Below, in pieces: positions 10,487-19,577 of a stretch of DNA of 64,000 nucleotides (its first letter is position 1; every line of letters starts with the position of its first letter). The notes beneath the pieces are model-generated. The model did no database searches, was not told the origin of the DNA, and worked only from the letters and a program-made list of their open reading frames with translations. Source of the stretch: Silvania confinis (lineage in GTDB: Bacteria > Pseudomonadota > Gammaproteobacteria > Enterobacterales > Enterobacteriaceae). Made by a program: the position numbers and the translations under genes. The stretch is from contig NZ_JAMGZJ010000074.1 of assembly GCF_025564085.1 (NCBI RefSeq), forward strand, positions 62,001-126,000, in the 5' to 3' direction.

Positions 10487-11360
10487 ACTCACTCTCCTTA
10501 CGTTTAACCTGTTCATACAAATAGACATTTTCAGGCACGCTAATGCCGTGCGCTCGGGCGCGTTTTAACAGGTAGCCCGTGATGTAGTCAATTTCGGTAT
10601 GCCGCAACCCGCGCACGTCCTGCAGCATCGACGAGATATTCTGTGCCGTGCTTTCGATGACCTCTTCGACGTAATAGCGAATATCGTCCACCGAGGTGTG
10701 GATCCCTTCGCGCTCAACGACAGCGGCAACTTCAGCACACAGCGTTGCCAGCTGCTCCGGGTGATTTTTTAGCTCGCCATTCGGGCAGTTCAGCAGCGCA
10801 GTCAGCGGGTTAATCACGCAGTTCACCGCCAGTTTGCGCCACATTTGCGGGCGAATATTGTCATGCCAGGCCACATCCGGCAGCACCTGCTGAAACAGAT
10901 CGGCAAGACCACTGTAGTCACCCTCCTGTGCCCTCGCGGGGCCAATGTGGGTCATGCCGCTGGCGACATGAACAATCACGTTGCCATCCCGGCGCGCAGC
11001 ATGGGTGGTGATGGCCATGAGCAGTGGCTGGTGGATGCTTTTCAACTCTTCAATAGTGCCCATGCCGTTGTGCAGCAGCATAATCGGCGAGGTGCGGGGA
11101 AGGGTGGAGGCCAGTGCTTTGACAGCATCGGAAACCTGCCAGGCTTTCAGTGTCACCAGCAACAGATCGCTTTGCGCCAGGAAGTCAGGATCGTTAGCAA
11201 TGAGAGATTCATTAAAGATACTCCCATCTTCATCAATCAGGTTTACACTGCAATAGGGCTGCGGCACACGCAGCCAGCCTTGTACTTCATGTCCATGTTT
11301 GCACAGTGCGGTCAGCCAAAGTTGTCCAAGCGCTCCGCATCCAAGCACGGTAATTTTCAT
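10449..11360 (-). CDS. panE: 2-dehydropantoate 2-reductase PanE
   Basis: 303-residue NADPH-dependent ketopantoate reductase, making pantoate for coenzyme A. The dinucleotide-binding loop is [10 protein letters not shown] at residues 6-15; the catalytic Lys lies in [16 protein letters not shown] (about 176). The C-terminal helical domain ends ...[12 protein letters not shown] as in relatives. Its 3' end overlaps the start of yajL. It is divergent from yajQ across 129 bases. Confidence 0.96.
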   Translation of the reverse strand: MKITVLGCGALGQLWLTALCKHGHEVQGWLRVPQPYCSVNLIDEDGSIFNESLIANDPDFLAQSDLLLVTLKAWQVSDAVKALASTLPRTSPIMLLHNGMGTIEELKSIHQPLLMAITTHAARRDGNVIVHVASGMTHIGPARAQEGDYSGLADLFQQVLPDVAWHDNIRPQMWRKLAVNCVINPLTALLNCPNGELKNHPEQLATLCAEVAAVVEREGIHTSVDDIRYYVEEVIESTAQNISSMLQDVRGLRHTEIDYITGYLLKRARAHGISVPENVYLYEQVKRKESEYERVSPGMSRPW

Positions 11361-11489
11361 TGTTCCTCCTCACCTGCAACCACACCAGGTGTTACAGCAT
11401 TAAGTATAGCGTCGACAGTTAAGCTTCTGTTGAGTTATGCCTCGTTGCGGGTATTATGCAACGCAACAAAAGTAAAGGGAGAAGAAAAG

Positions 11490-11981
11490 ATGCCATCTTT
11501 CGATATTGTTTCCGAAGTTGATATCCAGGAAGTACGTAACGGCGTGGATAACGCAAGCCGTGAAGTTGAGACACGTTTCGACTTTCGTGGCGTTGAGGCA
11601 AGTTTTGACCTGAACGACGCAAATAAGACCATTAAGATCCTGAGCGAATCGGATTTCCAGGTGACTCAGTTGCTGGATATTTTACGCGCGAAGCTGTTAA
11701 AGCGCGGCATTGAAGGGACATCTCTCGATGTGCCAGAAGAGTTCGTCCACAGTGGCAAAACCTGGTTTGTTGAAGCCAAACTGAAGCAGGGCATTGAGAG
11801 CGCGATGCAGAAAAAAATCGTCAAGCTCATCAAAGACAGCAAGCTGAAGGTTCAGGCGCAAATTCAGGGTGAAGAAATTCGCGTGACCGGAAAATCCCGT
11901 GACGATCTGCAGGGCGTGATGGCGCTGGTGCGCGGCAGCGATCTCGGCCAGCCTTTCCAGTTCAAAAACTTCCGCGATTAA
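11490..11981 (+). CDS. yajQ: Nucleotide-binding protein YajQ
   Basis: 163-residue YajQ/DUF520 protein: two ferredoxin-like domains that bind nucleotides; in some bacteria family members sense cyclic-di-GMP. Family landmarks are [11 protein letters not shown] at the start and [15 protein letters not shown] at the end. The open frame extends back to 10845, antisense to panE; the ATG at 11490 has the ribosome binding site AAAGGGAGAAG and gives the family length. It ends 8 bases before a hairpin terminator. Confidence 0.96.
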   Translation: MPSFDIVSEVDIQEVRNGVDNASREVETRFDFRGVEASFDLNDANKTIKILSESDFQVTQLLDILRAKLLKRGIEGTSLDVPEEFVHSGKTWFVEAKLKQGIESAMQKKIVKLIKDSKLKVQAQIQGEEIRVTGKSRDDLQGVMALVRGSDLGQPFQFKNFRD

Positions 11982-11988
11982 GAAACTT

Positions 11989-12014
11989 GCCCGGCTCGCC
12001 GGGCTTGTTTTCAG
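11989..12014 (+). terminator. yajQ terminator
   Basis: GCCCGG-CTCG-CCGGGC stem-loop just after the yajQ stop, followed by TTGTTTT, which enters the last codons of the convergent yajR. Typical Rho-independent terminator. Confidence 0.75.
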
Positions 12015-13372
12015 GCTTTAAGCGCCAGCTCAACTTCTACGCGATTGGTCAGTTTATTGTCGATTTTGACGTACAAACTGCGCTCTTCAGGTACCAGTAA
12101 TACCTCACTGACCCCTTCTTTGCTTTCTATTCGCTGTTTTAACGTATCGTTAATCTCGATATCTTGCGGGATTTCTACCCGCAGACTGCTGACGTAGCGC
12201 GGCTCTTTCATGGTGCTGGCAACCAGTAGCCATACCGTCGCCAACAGGGCACCTGCCAGGAAGACGGTCTGCGAATCAAATAATCCATCGACCCAGCCGC
12301 CCAGCGCGCCACCAATCGCCACACCGATAAACTGGCTGGTGGAGTAAATCCCCATCGCTGTTCCTTTGTAACCTGCCGGTGACTCTTTGCTGATTAACGA
12401 CGGCAGCAGGGCTTCCATCAGGTTGAAGGCGAGGAAGAACAACTGTACCCCGGCAATCAGTTCCCAGAAGTGTGGGCCAGAGCCCCAGAGCACGATTTCG
12501 GCGATTAACAGCAACGCGACGCAGGCAATGAAGACGCGCTTCATCCGTCGCTTCACTTCGGCATAAATAATAAAAGGCACGACGGAAACAAAGGAGATTA
12601 ACATCGTCACCAGATAGACTTTCCAGTGCTCAGCGGCCGGGAACCCGGCTGCAGCAAGCTGACCCGGCAGGGCGACGAAGGTGGACATCAGCAGGATATG
12701 CAGGCACATGATGCCGAAGTTAAGCTTCAGCAGGCGCGGTTCAGCCAATACTTTGCTAAAGCAACCTTTCACCATCCCGGATTCGCGGTTCAACACATGA
12801 TTTTTACTGTCCGGCACGACCCAGATCGTCAGGGCGATGCCGAGGGTTGCCAGCACCGCAATCATCCAGAATAGCGCGTTCAATCCCAGCGCATGGGTAA
12901 TGATTGGGCCCAGCACCATCGCAATAGCGAAGGTCACGCCAAAGCTGACGCCGATAAAGGCCATCGCTTTCGTGCGATTTTGTTCACGCGTAAGGTCTGA
13001 CAGCAGCGCCATGACGGCAGCGGCAATGGCACCTGAGCCCTGCAAGGCACGTCCAAGGATAATGCCCCAGATGGAGTGGGAGAGGGCGGCGATAATGCTA
13101 CCGGCAACAAATACCAGCAGGCCGCCGACAATCAGTGGCTTGCGGCCGATGCGGTCTGAGAGCAGACCAAACGGGATCTGAAAAACCGCCTGCGCCAGGC
13201 CATAAATGCCGATAGCGAGCCCAATTAACGCTTCACTTGCCCCCTGCAATGCCATGCCGTAAGTGGTCAGAACGGGCAGGACCATAAACATGCCAAGCAT
13301 ACGCAATGAGAAAACAGTCCCTAAACCCCAGGTGGCGCGTAACTCGCCTGGCGTCATTTTATAATCGTTCAT
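12011..13372 (-). CDS. yajR: Major facilitator transporter YajR
   Basis: 453-residue MFS proton-driven transporter of unknown substrate. Twelve membrane segments fill about residues 12-385; the loop-2 signature GLLSDRIGRKPLI is present. A soluble C-terminal ferredoxin-like domain (about 388-453; SSLRVEIPQDIEI...) is the YAM domain typical of YajR. I chose the ATG at 13372 (MNDYKMTPGE); a GTG two codons upstream is possible. It marks the left boundary of the accessory island: the next gene upstream, on the same strand, is the peptide at 13587-13919. Confidence 0.95.
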   Translation of the reverse strand: MNDYKMTPGELRATWGLGTVFSLRMLGMFMVLPVLTTYGMALQGASEALIGLAIGIYGLAQAVFQIPFGLLSDRIGRKPLIVGGLLVFVAGSIIAALSHSIWGIILGRALQGSGAIAAAVMALLSDLTREQNRTKAMAFIGVSFGVTFAIAMVLGPIITHALGLNALFWMIAVLATLGIALTIWVVPDSKNHVLNRESGMVKGCFSKVLAEPRLLKLNFGIMCLHILLMSTFVALPGQLAAAGFPAAEHWKVYLVTMLISFVSVVPFIIYAEVKRRMKRVFIACVALLLIAEIVLWGSGPHFWELIAGVQLFFLAFNLMEALLPSLISKESPAGYKGTAMGIYSTSQFIGVAIGGALGGWVDGLFDSQTVFLAGALLATVWLLVASTMKEPRYVSSLRVEIPQDIEINDTLKQRIESKEGVSEVLLVPEERSLYVKIDNKLTNRVEVELALKA

Positions 13373-13540
13373 TACCACCTCAGTCTGAAAAGCGCGACCA
13401 GTGTAGTGCGAGTGAGAGGTGGGGTAAACAGAGCGAAGATAAACAAATATTGCTGGTATTAATGATTAGTGCTGTTAAGCGAAAGAGAGGGCGAAGCATG
13501 GAACGATATGAGTGAGAAGCAGCCTGATATTGGCGGCAGA

Positions 13541-13566
13541 AAACGGGCAGCATCGTGGTGCTGCCC
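13541..13566 (-). terminator. Terminator of the left GG-leader peptide
   Basis: On the minus strand GGGCAGCA-ccacga-TGCTGCCC forms an 8-bp stem 20 bases after the peptide stop, followed by GTTTTC. It probably makes the peptide transcript monocistronic and isolates it from yajR. Confidence 0.6.
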
Positions 13567-13586
13567 ATCAACAGATTTAAAGCAAA

Positions 13587-13919
13587 TTACGCACTGGCAG
13601 CATTTATGAAGCTGTTCCAGTCGGTTGCTGCATTATTAACGAAGGTGTCCCAGCTGTCGCCGGCTGTCGTTACAAAGCCATTCCAGTTGTCTAAACCAGA
13701 AGAAACAAAGGTTTCCCAGTTGTTGCTGCCGTTCAGGAATGAACCAAATGCCTTTGTGCTATCGATAACAAAACCAGCAAAAGCGGCACCGGAGTTTGCA
13801 ACGAACGAAGCAAAGCCAGCACCAGCACTCACTACAAAGTTGCTAAAGCCGGTTGCTGCGCCAATCAGGTTAAATCCACCAGAAACTTGTGCTATTTCGT
13901 GAATTGATAATTCTTTCAT
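13587..13919 (-). CDS. GG-leader peptide with eight 11-residue repeats
   Basis: 110-residue peptide that I do not recognise as a named family. Residues 1-15 (MKELSIHEIAQVSGG) have the pattern of a double-glycine leader used by class II microcins and bacteriocins, with cleavage expected after Gly15. After a short linker the rest (24-110) is eight tandem repeats of 11 residues (one of 10), consensus [small]-[F/W]-x-x-F-[V/I/L]-x5: GFSNFVVSAGA, GFASFVANSGA, AFAGFVIDSTK, AFGSFLNGSN, NWETFVSSGLD, NWNGFVTTAGD, SWDTFVNNAAT, DWNSFINAASA. Aromatic residues change from Phe to Trp half way. Such hendecads suit an amphipathic helix with one aromatic face. No Cys. Good ribosome binding site (AAAGGAA, then ATAAAA before the ATG) and its own terminator. 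A relative lies at 34290-34616. Confidence 0.8.
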   Translation of the reverse strand: MKELSIHEIAQVSGGFNLIGAATGFSNFVVSAGAGFASFVANSGAAFAGFVIDSTKAFGSFLNGSNNWETFVSSGLDNWNGFVTTAGDSWDTFVNNAATDWNSFINAASA

Positions 13920-14300
13920 TTTTATTCCTTTAAAAAATAATAGTTAAGCCAGCAAAATACTGACCTTGAAATAGTATCATTGTTATTGGTTAGGGTGCAT
14001 CTATATTTAAATAAAACAGTGAAGATATTCACGCTGTCAATTGATGTTGTTTTTATTTAATGCTCAATCATATGTGCATTACCCTGAGCTGATTTCTGAT
14101 TGGGCTGATATTTATATTCTTGAATTGGGTGGTGATTTCTATTTTTTATATAAAGCATGAAATCATTATATTCACAGACCTATATGAAGAAGATTATAAA
14201 AAAGCGTGATATTAATTCATTACACCAAGGCTAACTCACCTAACTCAACCACATTCCGATATTGATTAAGATCTTGTTGCAGTAAAATTTTATCTTAATG

Positions 14301-14351
14301 GATGAAAAATTCACTTTTTGTTCATCATTTCTAGCGTAAAAATATACGCTA
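14301..14351. promoter_or_regulatory. Two adjacent inverted repeats, candidate operators
   Basis: 14301-14326 starts GATGAA and ends TTCATC with further partial pairing inside; 14332-14351 is TAGCGTA-aaaata-TACGCTA, a perfect 7-bp dyad. Neither is followed by a T-run, so they look more like regulator binding sites than terminators. Function is inferred only from symmetry and position. Confidence 0.35.
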
Positions 14352-14499
14352 ATTATAGCTGGCTGACCAGGTCATGCCAAAGGGTATGCTCAATGATGAT
14401 GTCGTCAGTTTTTCTGGGAAATTCCCTGAGTTTAACGACAAGTGTGACTCGAGTTAGAGTCTTTCCAGTAGTGAAAGCATGATATACAAGGAGCGTCTC

Positions 14500-14601
14500 A
14501 TGATTTCAATGACATTAATGACATTAAAGTCATTACTTTCCTTACTACACGTTTGCGATTCCAACATCAAAGATGTACTCGTATCATATTACCCAATTTA
14601 A
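14500..14601 (+). CDS. Possible 33-residue small protein or leader peptide
   Basis: ATG preceded by AAGGAG at a spacing of 7, a very good ribosome binding site. The 33 codons encode MISMTLMTLKSLLSLLHVC... ending VLVSYYPI. No domain is recognised. It lies 200 bases before tpsA in the same direction. It could be a translated leader, a short membrane-associated peptide, or the relic of a larger gene such as a regulator. Confidence 0.3.
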   Translation: MISMTLMTLKSLLSLLHVCDSNIKDVLVSYYPI

Positions 14602-14628
14602 AGGTAAGTCGCCGTTACCTTGCACATG

Positions 14629-14656
14629 TTAACAATAATATGCGTAAGGCTATATG
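14629..14656 (+). promoter_or_regulatory. Candidate sigma-70 promoter for the island operon
   Basis: TTAACA (14629-14634), a 16-base spacer and TATATG (14651-14656). It would give a 5' leader of about 140 bases before tpsA. The match is moderate and the region is AT-rich, so chance is possible. Confidence 0.3.
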
Positions 14657-14802
14657 TGACTTATTTTTAAGAATTTAGCGCGCTTACAAATGATGCGTTA
14701 AAGAACGGTCACTGTGAATGAAAAAAATGAAAAACAATGCGTGCGCGTTGTGTTTTCCCTATTGACTGTGTGTAAACAATACTATCTGAAGAAAAGGTTC
14801 AT

Positions 14803-17466
14803 ATGAAAAATCGTGAAAATAAATATGGTTCGATCAAATTAAATCCTATCGCAGCCTCGTTGTTACTGCTGATGCCAGTAATGGCACAAGCGACGGACAT
14901 TTCTATTATTAATGGCAGCGTCACGGCGGCGGCTAATGGTGTTAACGTCGTTAATATCAAAGAAGCTAACAGCAATGGACTCTCACATAACATTTATGAA
15001 TCTCTGAACGTGAGCAAAGAGGGGCTGATTTTTAACAACTCCTCCAGCGCCACAAATACCGTGCTGGGCGGTCAAATTGCCGCTAACCCGAATCTGGCTG
15101 GCGGTACTGCAAAAGTTATTCTGAACGAAGTGACCTCCCTCAATGCGAGTACCCTTAACGGTCTGATGGAAGTTGCAGGTGATTCAGCACACCTAATCAT
15201 TGCTAACCCGAATGGCATCACCACTCAGGGTGGCGGTTTCATCAACGCCAAGAAAGCAACCCTGACCACAGGTACATCAACAGTACGTGACGGCGCATTA
15301 TCTGGCTACTCGGTTAATGGCGGTACTATCACGGTGGCTGGATTGCAGAGCGAATCGCCAACTGAGATTTTGGCGCGTAGCGTTAAAGTCATCGGCGCTA
15401 TCGAAGTAAGTGAACTTTCCATTGTCGCAGGTAACAATAATATCGATGCGAATGGAAAAGTGACAAGTCAGGCAATGGCGTCTGGCAATGCAAGTTCCTA
15501 TGGCGTGGATGTTTCTCGTTTGGGCGGTATGTATGCCGATCGCATTAGCCTGATCAGCACTGAAAGCGGGATGGGTGTACGTAACGAAGGCACAATCGCA
15601 GGTGGAGAAGGCGGCGTTAAAATTGCCAGCAACGGCAGGCTCATCAACAATTCCGCAACCATAAAATCCAGCGGTGGTATCGATATTAATACCAACGGAA
15701 GCCTGAGCAACGTGGCGGGTAAAATTACCAGCGGCAAAAAAATTGCAATTGAAACCGCTAAGAACGTCATTACCAACACCAGTGGTGGTAGCATCACATC
15801 TGCTGCAGATGCTTATATTACCAGCGGTGCCTTAAATAACACCAATGGTAAATTGGCTGCAGGCGCTACGCTGGCGGTGAATACCAATCAGCAGAAACTG
15901 ACTAACTCTGGTAAAGGCAAAAACGCGGGTATTGAAGCAGGCATTGTCGCTCTGGAAACGGGTGTTTTTGAAAACAAAAATGGCCAGATTAATGGTTATT
16001 ATGTTGGCATGAAGAACACAGCGCTAAATAACAATGCGGGTGTTATTGATGCCTATCAGAATATTGATATGGAAAGTGTTGGAAATATTGAAAATCAGAA
16101 TGGTTTGATTCGCTCCAATACTGGCGCTATTAAGATTAAAACCACCAAGGCGGTTTATAATAACGGCACCCAGTCTGCTGGTAATGCGGGTTCAGATGCT
16201 TTAGGTATTATCGCAGGAAACGGTATTAATGTTTCAGCTGATTATATCTTCAACAACGCCGGTAAAATTGCCTCATCAAATAATATCCTCCTGGAAACAA
16301 CCAAGGATATCGATAACTACCAGGGCAAAATTGAAAGTAGCCAAAATCTTTCAATTAAAGGTCGTTCAATGCAGACCAGCCAGTCAGGTATCAACGGTGT
16401 TAAAGGCGTAAACATTGAACTTTCCGACACTTTCAATAGCCGAATTGGTATTGTTACCTCAACTGAAGGTGATGTATCAATTAAAGCCAAAAAGGTGAGC
16501 AACGACAGCTCAATGGTACTGGGTAAAAACATTAGCATCCAGTCTGATACAGATGTTGATAATAAATATTCCCTGATTGTTGCTGATGAAAAACTGGCAA
16601 TCAACGCGGGTGGTCATGTTAACACCAGCGGTGGCAATATGTTTGGCTACAATGCCGGCCAGTACTTTGGTTTCGCTAACCAGCTGGGTGGATTAGTTGG
16701 CGGGACTGGCGTAGAGATCACGGCCAAAAGCTTGAACAGTGATGATAGCCGTATCGTTGCTGAAACAGGCAACCTCAAGATTGATGTGAATGGCGATATG
16801 ATCAGCAACAACTCTCAAATCGCAGCGAATGCTGGCAGCATGGCGATCAAAGCGAATAAGGTGAGTGGCAATTATTCAACCATTTATGCAGCCGACGACC
16901 TGAGCATTGATGCTAACTGGTTATCTCTCAAAGGTAATGGTTCCATTGCTAATAATACCGCCAAGGGCATTATCGCATCTGATAAGAACATTTTAATTAA
17001 TATTAAAGGTGATTATCATAATGATGGATGGATCAGCGGCAAAGGTGATGTTACTGTTAAAACCTCAGGTATCCTGAATAATAATCACACCATCAGCGCT
17101 GATGGCAATTTAAATGTGAATAGCCAATCTGTCATTAACAACAAAGATATGGCTGCTAAAAACAACCTGTCTATCATATCTGAGAATGATGTATCGAGCT
17201 CTCTTGGTAGCAACATGTCAGGATACACGACAAATGTTAAGGCGAAAAATATCACCAACTACGGTAATATCGTTGGGGATTCTCAGTTAACCGTAAACGT
17301 TAGTAATAACGTATATAACTACAGCAATCTGTTCAGTTCAGGTAAAGCTGTAATCAATGCTGAGAAAATTGTTAACACTGGTTTCTGGGCTGTAGTGGGT
17401 GGTGCTCAAGGTTTCCAGTCTAATGCATATATTGCAAATATTTTTGGTAATGTAGTTGGTAGATAA
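14803..17466 (+). CDS. Two-partner secretion exoprotein TpsA (haemagglutinin type)
   Basis: 887-residue secreted beta-helix protein. Residues 1-30 form a Sec signal (hydrophobic LNPIAASLLLLMPVMAQA). The TPS secretion domain follows (about 31-270) with both hallmark motifs, NPNL at 95-98 and NPNGI at 135-139. The rest is a run of imperfect haemagglutinin-type repeats rich in Asn, Gly, Ser and Ile, predicted to form a right-handed beta-helix. It is short for the family (FHA, ShlA and CdiA are about 1,600-3,500), ends ...YIANIFGNVVGR, has almost no Cys and shows no toxin-type C-terminal domain or VENN motif. It is probably an adhesin or surface/secreted filament. tpsB follows after 57 bases that hold a strong hairpin, and the lipid genes follow tpsB. 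Confidence 0.88.
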   Translation: MKNRENKYGSIKLNPIAASLLLLMPVMAQATDISIINGSVTAAANGVNVVNIKEANSNGLSHNIYESLNVSKEGLIFNNSSSATNTVLGGQIAANPNLAGGTAKVILNEVTSLNASTLNGLMEVAGDSAHLIIANPNGITTQGGGFINAKKATLTTGTSTVRDGALSGYSVNGGTITVAGLQSESPTEILARSVKVIGAIEVSELSIVAGNNNIDANGKVTSQAMASGNASSYGVDVSRLGGMYADRISLISTESGMGVRNEGTIAGGEGGVKIASNGRLINNSATIKSSGGIDINTNGSLSNVAGKITSGKKIAIETAKNVITNTSGGSITSAADAYITSGALNNTNGKLAAGATLAVNTNQQKLTNSGKGKNAGIEAGIVALETGVFENKNGQINGYYVGMKNTALNNNAGVIDAYQNIDMESVGNIENQNGLIRSNTGAIKIKTTKAVYNNGTQSAGNAGSDALGIIAGNGINVSADYIFNNAGKIASSNNILLETTKDIDNYQGKIESSQNLSIKGRSMQTSQSGINGVKGVNIELSDTFNSRIGIVTSTEGDVSIKAKKVSNDSSMVLGKNISIQSDTDVDNKYSLIVADEKLAINAGGHVNTSGGNMFGYNAGQYFGFANQLGGLVGGTGVEITAKSLNSDDSRIVAETGNLKIDVNGDMISNNSQIAANAGSMAIKANKVSGNYSTIYAADDLSIDANWLSLKGNGSIANNTAKGIIASDKNILINIKGDYHNDGWISGKGDVTVKTSGILNNNHTISADGNLNVNSQSVINNKDMAAKNNLSIISENDVSSSLGSNMSGYTTNVKAKNITNYGNIVGDSQLTVNVSNNVYNYSNLFSSGKAVINAEKIVNTGFWAVVGGAQGFQSNAYIANIFGNVVGR

Positions 17467-17476
17467 TTAAGTAACA

Positions 17477-17508
17477 GGTAAAAGCAGTGCACAATTGCTG
17501 CTTTTACC
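17477..17508 (+). promoter_or_regulatory. Perfect 11-bp inverted repeat between tpsA and tpsB
   Basis: GGTAAAAGCAG (17477-17487) pairs with CTGCTTTTACC (17498-17508) across a 10-base loop. There is no T-run afterwards, and tpsB begins 15 bases on. Likely an mRNA-stabilising or processing hairpin that sets the TpsA:TpsB ratio, or a weak terminator. Confidence 0.55.
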
Positions 17509-17523
17509 TTATCAGGATGGGAA

Positions 17524-19179
17524 ATGGATATTCGATCTCTTTTATGTGTTACTACTGTTTTTTTAATTATCAGTTTTAAAGCTACTGCAGAAGTGAAGTT
17601 AGGGCGACTTATTACAGAACAAAAAAATAACGACAGCACCTCTTTTCATGAAAGCAAAGTGGAAAAAAAAGATGTCTACTCTAAAGCAAAGGACACTTCA
17701 GTTACTGATAATGAGTTTCCACAGGAAACACCATGTTATCTTATTGATGAGTTAGTTATTGAAAACGATTTCCTAAACAATCGCGGCATCCGAAATATTC
17801 AGCATCAAGTTGCGGGGAGATGCCTCGGAGTAAAAGGTCTTGAAAAAACGGCGGTGCTCTTACAAGACTATTTGATAAAATCAGGTTATGTCACAACACG
17901 AGTGGATACGCCTTCACAGGATTTATTATCAAAAAAATTGATCCTGAATGTAATTCCGGGACGAATTTCAAATATTATTATCACTGATAATAATATTAAT
18001 AAATCTCTGCTACCATTTGGTAAAGGTGACATTCTCAATATCAGAGATATTGAGCAAGGGCTTGAAAATATCCAAAGAACGCCCGGCGTTGATGTCAAAA
18101 TTAAAATTCTTCCCGGCGACAGAAATGGGACGAGTGTGGTTGAAATTAATCCTCAGCGTTTCAAAAACTGGAATCTTAGAACGTCGTATAACAACTTTGG
18201 GGATGAAAGTACCGGGAGGCAACTTGTTGGTGCTGTGGGCTACCTGTATAATTTTGCCAGGATAAGCGATCTTTTCTATTTGGCGGGTACTTCAAGCCAG
18301 ACTGGGGGGTACAAAAATCTTAGCACTCATTATAGCTTCCCTGTCGGTTACTCTGAATTTAGTATTTTCTATAGCAATAGTAAATCCACGCAGGGTATCG
18401 ATATTGGTAAATATAACTTTGATTATGTAGGTAAAACGGAATATTTGAGCCTGAAAGGGTACAGAATGCTGCGTCGAGATGCTAATTCTAAACTTTCTGC
18501 ATTCGCAGAGATTATCAGACGTAAATATAATTACAGTTTGGGTGGCGAGGAGTTAGTTTTACAGAAGCGCGATATGGGTAATCTGCGTTTAGGTTTAAAC
18601 TACAAGCAAAATTTTACAGGTTCCACATTAGATTCAAGTATAAGCTGGCAGCGATTTATGACGGGGTTAGGCGGTACAAAAACCCCTGACATGAACACTG
18701 GTGCTGTAAGTTCACGAAGTCAGATTGTGAATTTGAATGTGAATTATGTGAATTATGTGAATTGGCTAACTTCATTGCCTGTTCAGGCTTATTACGATAT
18801 GAATCTCGGTGTACAGTACTCTCCGGATAAGCTTACGCTGCAGGATAAGTTCTCCATTGCTAATCGCTGGAGCGTGAGAGGTTTTGAAAATAGTGGCGGA
18901 ATTGATGGCGATAATGGATTCTACGTTCAGAACACGTTGAATATAATTACCGGTTATCGAAATTCAATCGCTTACGTCGGTACGGACTATGGTCAAATTG
19001 TGGGAGATGTTTCCGCACAGGATGTTGACGGGAAAAAGGTGATGGGTGGCGTTATTGGCGTTAAAGGTGCTGTTAAGGCTTTGGAATATGATCTCTCATT
19101 AACCAGTCCATTCCTTTATCCTGATAAAATGGACGTCGACAAATATATCATTAATTTTAATATCGGTTATCAACTTTAA
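17524..19179 (+). CDS. Two-partner secretion outer-membrane transporter TpsB (ShlB/FhaC family)
   Basis: 551-residue pore exporting the neighbouring TpsA. N-terminal signal peptide (about 1-22), a charged linker, POTRA-like domains (about 70-215; PCYLIDELVIEND..., then the GYVTTRVDTPSQ motif), then a 16-strand barrel from about residue 220 to the terminal ...FNIGYQL. The diagnostic loop-6 motif VRGF lies at 451-454. Genes in the order tpsA-tpsB on one strand are typical. It ends 19 bases before the phosphopantetheinyl transferase, which ties the secretion pair to the lipid operon. Confidence 0.9.
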   Translation: MDIRSLLCVTTVFLIISFKATAEVKLGRLITEQKNNDSTSFHESKVEKKDVYSKAKDTSVTDNEFPQETPCYLIDELVIENDFLNNRGIRNIQHQVAGRCLGVKGLEKTAVLLQDYLIKSGYVTTRVDTPSQDLLSKKLILNVIPGRISNIIITDNNINKSLLPFGKGDILNIRDIEQGLENIQRTPGVDVKIKILPGDRNGTSVVEINPQRFKNWNLRTSYNNFGDESTGRQLVGAVGYLYNFARISDLFYLAGTSSQTGGYKNLSTHYSFPVGYSEFSIFYSNSKSTQGIDIGKYNFDYVGKTEYLSLKGYRMLRRDANSKLSAFAEIIRRKYNYSLGGEELVLQKRDMGNLRLGLNYKQNFTGSTLDSSISWQRFMTGLGGTKTPDMNTGAVSSRSQIVNLNVNYVNYVNWLTSLPVQAYYDMNLGVQYSPDKLTLQDKFSIANRWSVRGFENSGGIDGDNGFYVQNTLNIITGYRNSIAYVGTDYGQIVGDVSAQDVDGKKVMGGVIGVKGAVKALEYDLSLTSPFLYPDKMDVDKYIINFNIGYQL

Positions 19180-19198
19180 TTTTAATAGTGAATAATTC

Positions 19199-19567
19199 AT
19201 GCGTATTGGTACTGATATTGTTGAAGTCGACAGGATTGCGAGGGCTGTTTCAGATGGGCAATCAGGTTTTCTTGAGCGAGTGTTCACTGAGAATGAAATA
19301 AAAATAATTAACCTCGCTAATCCAGATTATGAACGCGCTTCAGGATTCTGGGCAGCAAAAGAATCCATTGTAAAAGCCGTGGGTTTTGGATTCAGAGATG
19401 GAATTCGCTTTCATGATATTGAAGTTACGCATGATGAGTATGGCTGCCCACAATTTATCCTGTCAGGCAGGCTGAAGGAAATTGTCGAGGAACAGAGGGT
19501 TGTGAACATATCTCTGAGTATTTCTCACTGCCGTACATACGCGATTGCGGCAACCATTATTTGTTAA
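19199..19567 (+). CDS. AcpS-type 4'-phosphopantetheinyl transferase
   Basis: 122-residue holo-ACP synthase-like enzyme that would load the phosphopantetheine arm onto the carrier protein encoded at 20916. Family motifs are visible: [10 protein letters not shown] with Asp6, and [11 protein letters not shown] with Glu55, plus [10 protein letters not shown] near the C-terminus (usually SHD/SHC). It is slightly shorter than housekeeping AcpS (about 126) and clearly diverged. A dedicated transferase in the operon parallels CylK of the group B Streptococcus cyl operon. It is the first gene of the biosynthetic block. Confidence 0.9.
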   Translation: MRIGTDIVEVDRIARAVSDGQSGFLERVFTENEIKIINLANPDYERASGFWAAKESIVKAVGFGFRDGIRFHDIEVTHDEYGCPQFILSGRLKEIVEEQRVVNISLSISHCRTYAIAATIIC

Positions 19568-19577
19568 GTAAAGGGAC

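Larger units (their letters stand above)
13920..14802. other. AT-rich intergenic region upstream of the TPS/lipid operon
   Basis: About 880 bases without a convincing large gene, between the left peptide (minus) and tpsA (plus), so it must carry promoters for both. It is markedly AT-rich. I see two inverted repeats at 14301-14351, a short frame with a strong ribosome binding site at 14500-14601, a 25-codon frame at about 14374, and a candidate promoter at 14629-14656. No tRNA, integrase or transposase remnant is visible. Confidence 0.7.

Noticed and set aside
14762-14788. TTGACT...TATCTG as a tpsA promoter
   Set aside because: Spacer of 15 and a start site that would fall in or after the ribosome binding site make it unlikely.
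14803-17466. TpsA as a contact-dependent inhibition (CdiA) toxin
   Set aside because: Too short, no VENN or similar pretoxin motif, no toxin C-terminus, and no small immunity gene after it; tpsB follows instead.
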